In this document: positions 61,966 to 64,000 of the stretch, piece after piece
How the letters are laid out: the number at the start of each line of letters is the position of its first letter
Numbering within the stretch: position 1 is the first letter of the stretch
From: Roseateles sp. YR242
GTDB taxonomy: Bacteria; Pseudomonadota; Gammaproteobacteria; Burkholderiales; Burkholderiaceae_C
Assembly (NCBI RefSeq): GCF_900109745.1
Contig: NZ_FOAV01000019.1
Location: 30,640 to 94,639 of the forward strand
Direction: 5' to 3'
Length of the DNA stretch: 64,000 nt
Notes under the pieces: model-generated
What the model was told of the DNA's origin: nothing
The model's input: the letters and a program-made list of their open reading frames with translations, nothing else
Database searches by the model: none
Translations under genes and position numbers: made by a program

Positions 61966-62898
61966 TCAGATGGAGTAGCCCAGCAGCATTGCCACGCCGG
62001 CTTCCTTGTTGGGGCGCACGAAGCTGTCCCGCGTGAGGCGGTTCATGGGGATGGTGAGCGCGGGGGTCTCAAACCACTTCTTGTAGAGGGTCTGGATGTC
62101 ACCGCTGGCGTAGACGCGGCTGAGGCTGCGGTCCACGATCTCGCTGAAGCGGGTGTCGCCCTTGCGCATCATGATGCCGTAGGGTTCCACCGAGAAGGCC
62201 ATGGTGGAGAGGCCCAGTGTGTCGAGCGCCTTTTCCTTGGAGGCCAGGCCTTGCAGCAGCGCGTCATCCTGCGGGAAGGCGCGGGCCTTGCCCTCACGAA
62301 GCGCCTTGAAGGCCTCGTTGTTGTTGGCGTATTGCACCAGCTGCATCTTGGCTTCACCGGAGCTGTTGAGCTGGGTGAAGAGCTTCTCGGAGGTGGTGCC
62401 CTTGCTGAGGGCGACGGTCATGCCGTCCAGGTCCTTGAGCGTTTCGACGCTGGTGCCGCGCGGCACCAGCACCTTCATGCCGGCCACAAAGATGGTGTAG
62501 CTGAAGGCCACCTGCTCCTGGCGAGCCTTGGTGTTGGTGGTGGAGCCGCACTCCAGATCGATCTCTTCCTTCTGCAGCTTGGGGATGCGGTCTGCGCCTG
62601 AGACGACCACATAGTTCACCTTGAGATCCGGGAGCTTGAGCTCCTTCTTGATCTCGTCCACGGCGGCCAGGCAGAGGTCGACGGAGTAGCCGACCGGCTG
62701 TTTGGCTTCGTTGAGGAAGGAGAACGGGCGCGCGGCTTCGCGAACGCCCATGTTGAGGGTCTTGGTCTCGCGGAGGCGGGAGATGGTGTCCGCCTGGGCG
62801 GAGACACCAGTGGCCAGGGTGGCGGCCAGGCCCAGTGCGGTGAGCAGGAGGGGCCGGCCCAGAGGGCGGGCAAGCTGACGGGAAATCGAACGGATCAT
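61966..62898 (-). CDS. Amino-acid-type ABC transporter substrate-binding protein
   Basis: 310 residues from ATG 62898. The signal peptide ends near VSA/Q (residue 34). The mature domain starts NMGVREAARPFSFLNEAKQP, then GYSVDLCLAAVDEI, matching periplasmic binding protein family 3 (glutamate/aspartate type). LECGSTTNTKARQEQVAFSY is the ligand-cleft motif. No transporter subunits are adjacent. It converges on the GGDEF gene with 39 bp between the two coding ends. Confidence 0.92.
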   Translation of the reverse strand: MIRSISRQLARPLGRPLLLTALGLAATLATGVSAQADTISRLRETKTLNMGVREAARPFSFLNEAKQPVGYSVDLCLAAVDEIKKELKLPDLKVNYVVVSGADRIPKLQKEEIDLECGSTTNTKARQEQVAFSYTIFVAGMKVLVPRGTSVETLKDLDGMTVALSKGTTSEKLFTQLNSSGEAKMQLVQYANNNEAFKALREGKARAFPQDDALLQGLASKEKALDTLGLSTMAFSVEPYGIMMRKGDTRFSEIVDRSLSRVYASGDIQTLYKKWFETPALTIPMNRLTRDSFVRPNKEAGVAMLLGYSI

Positions 62899-63252
62899 GG
62901 ACGCTCTCAAACAAAAAACTACAGCACGGGCAAGAGCGGCTGTCGAGGCGCCGGGACGGCGCGACCGATGCACGTGGAGCGACACCAGCCCCCCGCAAAA
63001 ATGAGCGGGAAGTTCGCGTGTCGGCACGGACGATGCACGGTACCTCAGGCCGGGGATGATGCCATAGGCCGGCGGTGGTGCCGGCGCTGCCGTTCGTCGG
63101 AAAGTGCCGATGGACAGGGGGTTTTGCACGCGAGGCGGGTGTGAAGTTCGCGCGAGAATCGCCCTTGGGTTTGTGCGATTTCAGGCCAGAATTCTTGTGG
63201 AAATATAGACAGACTTTTTAGGGAAAATTCCGCAGCGGCTACAGTTGCTGCC
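62899..63252. other. Divergent region between SBP and glutaredoxin genes
   Basis: 354 bp without a gene. The right part (63195-63240) is AT-rich with TATAGA- and TTTTTA-like boxes suitable for a glutaredoxin promoter, but boxes cannot be paired confidently. Confidence 0.5.
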
Positions 63253-63495
63253 ATGGAACTCAAGATCGTCGTTTATTCAAAGTCGGCCTGCCCACAATGT
63301 GAGACAGCCAAGTCTGTGTTGAAGTCGAAAGCACTCCCGTTTGAGGAGATCAAAATCGACGACGAGGCAGAGCGCCTGGCCTTCTACGAGAAGTGCGGGC
63401 CGGCGGTGCGGCAGATGCCGCAGGTGTTCATCAACGACCAACGGGTCGGGGGGGTGAACGGCCTTCAGGCAGCGTTGAAGCAGCTCAGTCTGTAG
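63253..63495 (+). CDS. Glutaredoxin
   Basis: 80 residues. The dithiol active site is SACPQCETAK with Cys13 and Cys16, and the cis-Pro/glutathione-binding motif is RQMPQVFINDQRVGGVNGL. It would reduce disulfides with glutathione in the cytoplasm. The gene has no partner on its strand; downstream is repetitive spacer and the IS110 element. Confidence 0.94.
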   Translation: MELKIVVYSKSACPQCETAKSVLKSKALPFEEIKIDDEAERLAFYEKCGPAVRQMPQVFINDQRVGGVNGLQAALKQLSL

Positions 63496-63544
63496 TTGTC
63501 GGTTTCGTTGGGCGAGCGGGCTGTTCTCGCTGGTTGCGGCCACC

Positions 63545-63599
63545 GGTTGGCTGTCACGGTTGGCTGTCACTGGCTGCTTTCCACCGGCTGCGTTCCACC
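63545..63599 (+). repeat. Paired short tandem repeats downstream of the glutaredoxin gene
   Basis: GGTTGGCTGTCAC is repeated twice in tandem (63545-63570), followed by two 14-bp near-copies GGCTGCTTTCCACC and GGCTGCGTTCCACC (63572-63599). No protein-coding role is evident. Confidence 0.75.
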
Positions 63600-63705
63600 G
63601 GCTCCCGCGCCGGAAAGGAGAGGGCTGGGGGGTATTTGCTCCATGTCCCTCCTGTCTCGCTCCGCGAGCCATTCCTTCCTGATACTTTCCCTCCTGCTTC
63701 CTTCG

Positions 63706-63899
63706 CGCTGATGGAAGCCCGCCACGTGACCCTGGATACCTTCCTGGGTTCTATCCCGAAGTTAAGAGTGGGGCACGTTGGTCGGATTCGACGCTGTAGC
63801 TCGGACGGTGTCTTGGGGCGCCGCCGGTGTTTGCCCGGCGGCGACCTCGCGTATCAGGATGCGCATGTCGAATAGGCGCGCTCATTGAGGAGGTTGGTC
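63706..63899 (+). ncRNA. Possible bridge RNA region of an IS110-family element
   Basis: The non-coding left end of an IS110-group element lies directly upstream of the transposase start. In IS621 and relatives this region encodes a structured bridge RNA that guides recombination. Here about 190 nt are present. The clearest structure is CGCCGCCGG, loop TGTTTGC, CCGGCGGCG (63819-63843), a 9-bp stem. I could not define the two guide loops, and the exact left end of the element is not known, so this is a low-confidence placement. Confidence 0.35.
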
Positions 63900-64000
63900 A
63901 TGACTTCGATGGTGGGGGTGGACGTGAGCAAGGCCAAGCTCGACGTCGCGTTGTTGGACGAGAAGGGGAAGTACCGCTCCAAGGTGTTTCCTAACAAGCC
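63900..64000 (+). CDS. IS110-family transposase, N-terminal fragment (continues beyond window)
   Basis: ATG 63900 after GAGGAGG. The visible residues MTSMVGVDVSKAKLDVALLD match the start of the RuvC-like DEDD domain of IS110 transposases, with the first catalytic Asp in GVDVSK. The frame is open to the last base, so the gene is truncated by the window only. Confidence 0.8.
   Translation, partial: MTSMVGVDVSKAKLDVALLDEKGKYRSKVFPNK

Larger units (their letters stand above)
63706..64000 (+). mobile_element. Left part of an IS110-family insertion sequence, cut by window edge
   Basis: Called from the N-terminus of a DEDD-type transposase starting at 63900 and the long non-coding leader before it. 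IS110 elements lack classical terminal inverted repeats, so the left boundary cannot be fixed from one end; about 63706 is a guess based on usual leader length. Confidence 0.6.

Noticed and set aside
63393..63875. 160-codon frame overlapping the glutaredoxin 3' end and the IS leader
   Set aside because: Out of frame with the clear glutaredoxin and crosses into non-coding IS sequence; translation is low-complexity.

Overview
The window is about 64 kb of high-GC, densely packed chromosomal DNA. Gene content (DctSR-DctPQM dicarboxylate TRAP system, DUF4148 secreted protein, OFA-family antiporter beside an FdhF/YdeP oxidoreductase, Cys-containing FdhD, DmeRF nickel/cobalt efflux, many two-component and c-di-GMP genes) suggests a free-living betaproteobacterium of the order Burkholderiales, perhaps near Roseateles, Rubrivivax or Mitsuaria. 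This placement is inference from gene families. I saw no rRNA, tRNA, CRISPR array or prophage.

Layout. 1-9.5 kb: the end of an LtrA-like membrane protein, a MexEF-OprN-like RND efflux operon, a hormone-sensitive-lipase-fold protein that has lost its catalytic serine, and a LysR regulator. 9.5-14.2 kb: a TctDE-like two-component system, then a tight hydrolase / acyl carrier protein / ketoacyl synthase operon. 14.2-20.2 kb: DctR/DctS facing a DctPQM TRAP transporter, closed by a strong terminator. 20.4-23 kb: four small lipoproteins, two of them tandem paralogues. 23.1-29.5 kb: a short-chain dehydrogenase, then fdhD, an HTH-like protein, an FdhF/YdeP molybdo-oxidoreductase and an oxalate/formate-type antiporter. 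30-36.5 kb: a run of small envelope and stress-type genes plus dmeF/dmeR with a recognisable RcnR-type operator. 36.5-47 kb: a CheB-CheR-PAS-kinase-receiver fusion, a catalase-fold protein, a GAF-GGDEF cyclase, an orphan 2-oxoglutarate-dehydrogenase-like E1 and a chemoreceptor. 47-52 kb: zinc alcohol dehydrogenase, secreted RNase T2, YceI and hemolysin-III proteins. 52.3-60.5 kb: a LacI-family repressor with a perfect palindromic operator in front of a TonB receptor, a flavin monooxygenase and a sulfonate-type binding protein, followed by an aldo/keto reductase and a nitronate monooxygenase. 60.8-64 kb: a second GAF-GGDEF protein, an amino-acid binding protein, a glutaredoxin, and the left part of an IS110-family insertion sequence cut by the window edge.

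How the parts work together. DctS/DctR probably sense dicarboxylates and drive dctPQM. The dmeR product probably represses dmeF and a coupled 46-residue membrane protein until nickel or cobalt binds. The LacI-type protein probably controls an uptake-and-oxidation pathway for an organosulfur-like compound, although a LacI regulator is unexpected there. The most unusual items are the pseudo-esterase, the ACP/ketoacyl synthase mini-operon, the divergent E1 enzyme, the LacI-controlled flavin monooxygenase cluster, the DmeF-coupled microprotein and the possible bridge-RNA region of the IS110 element.
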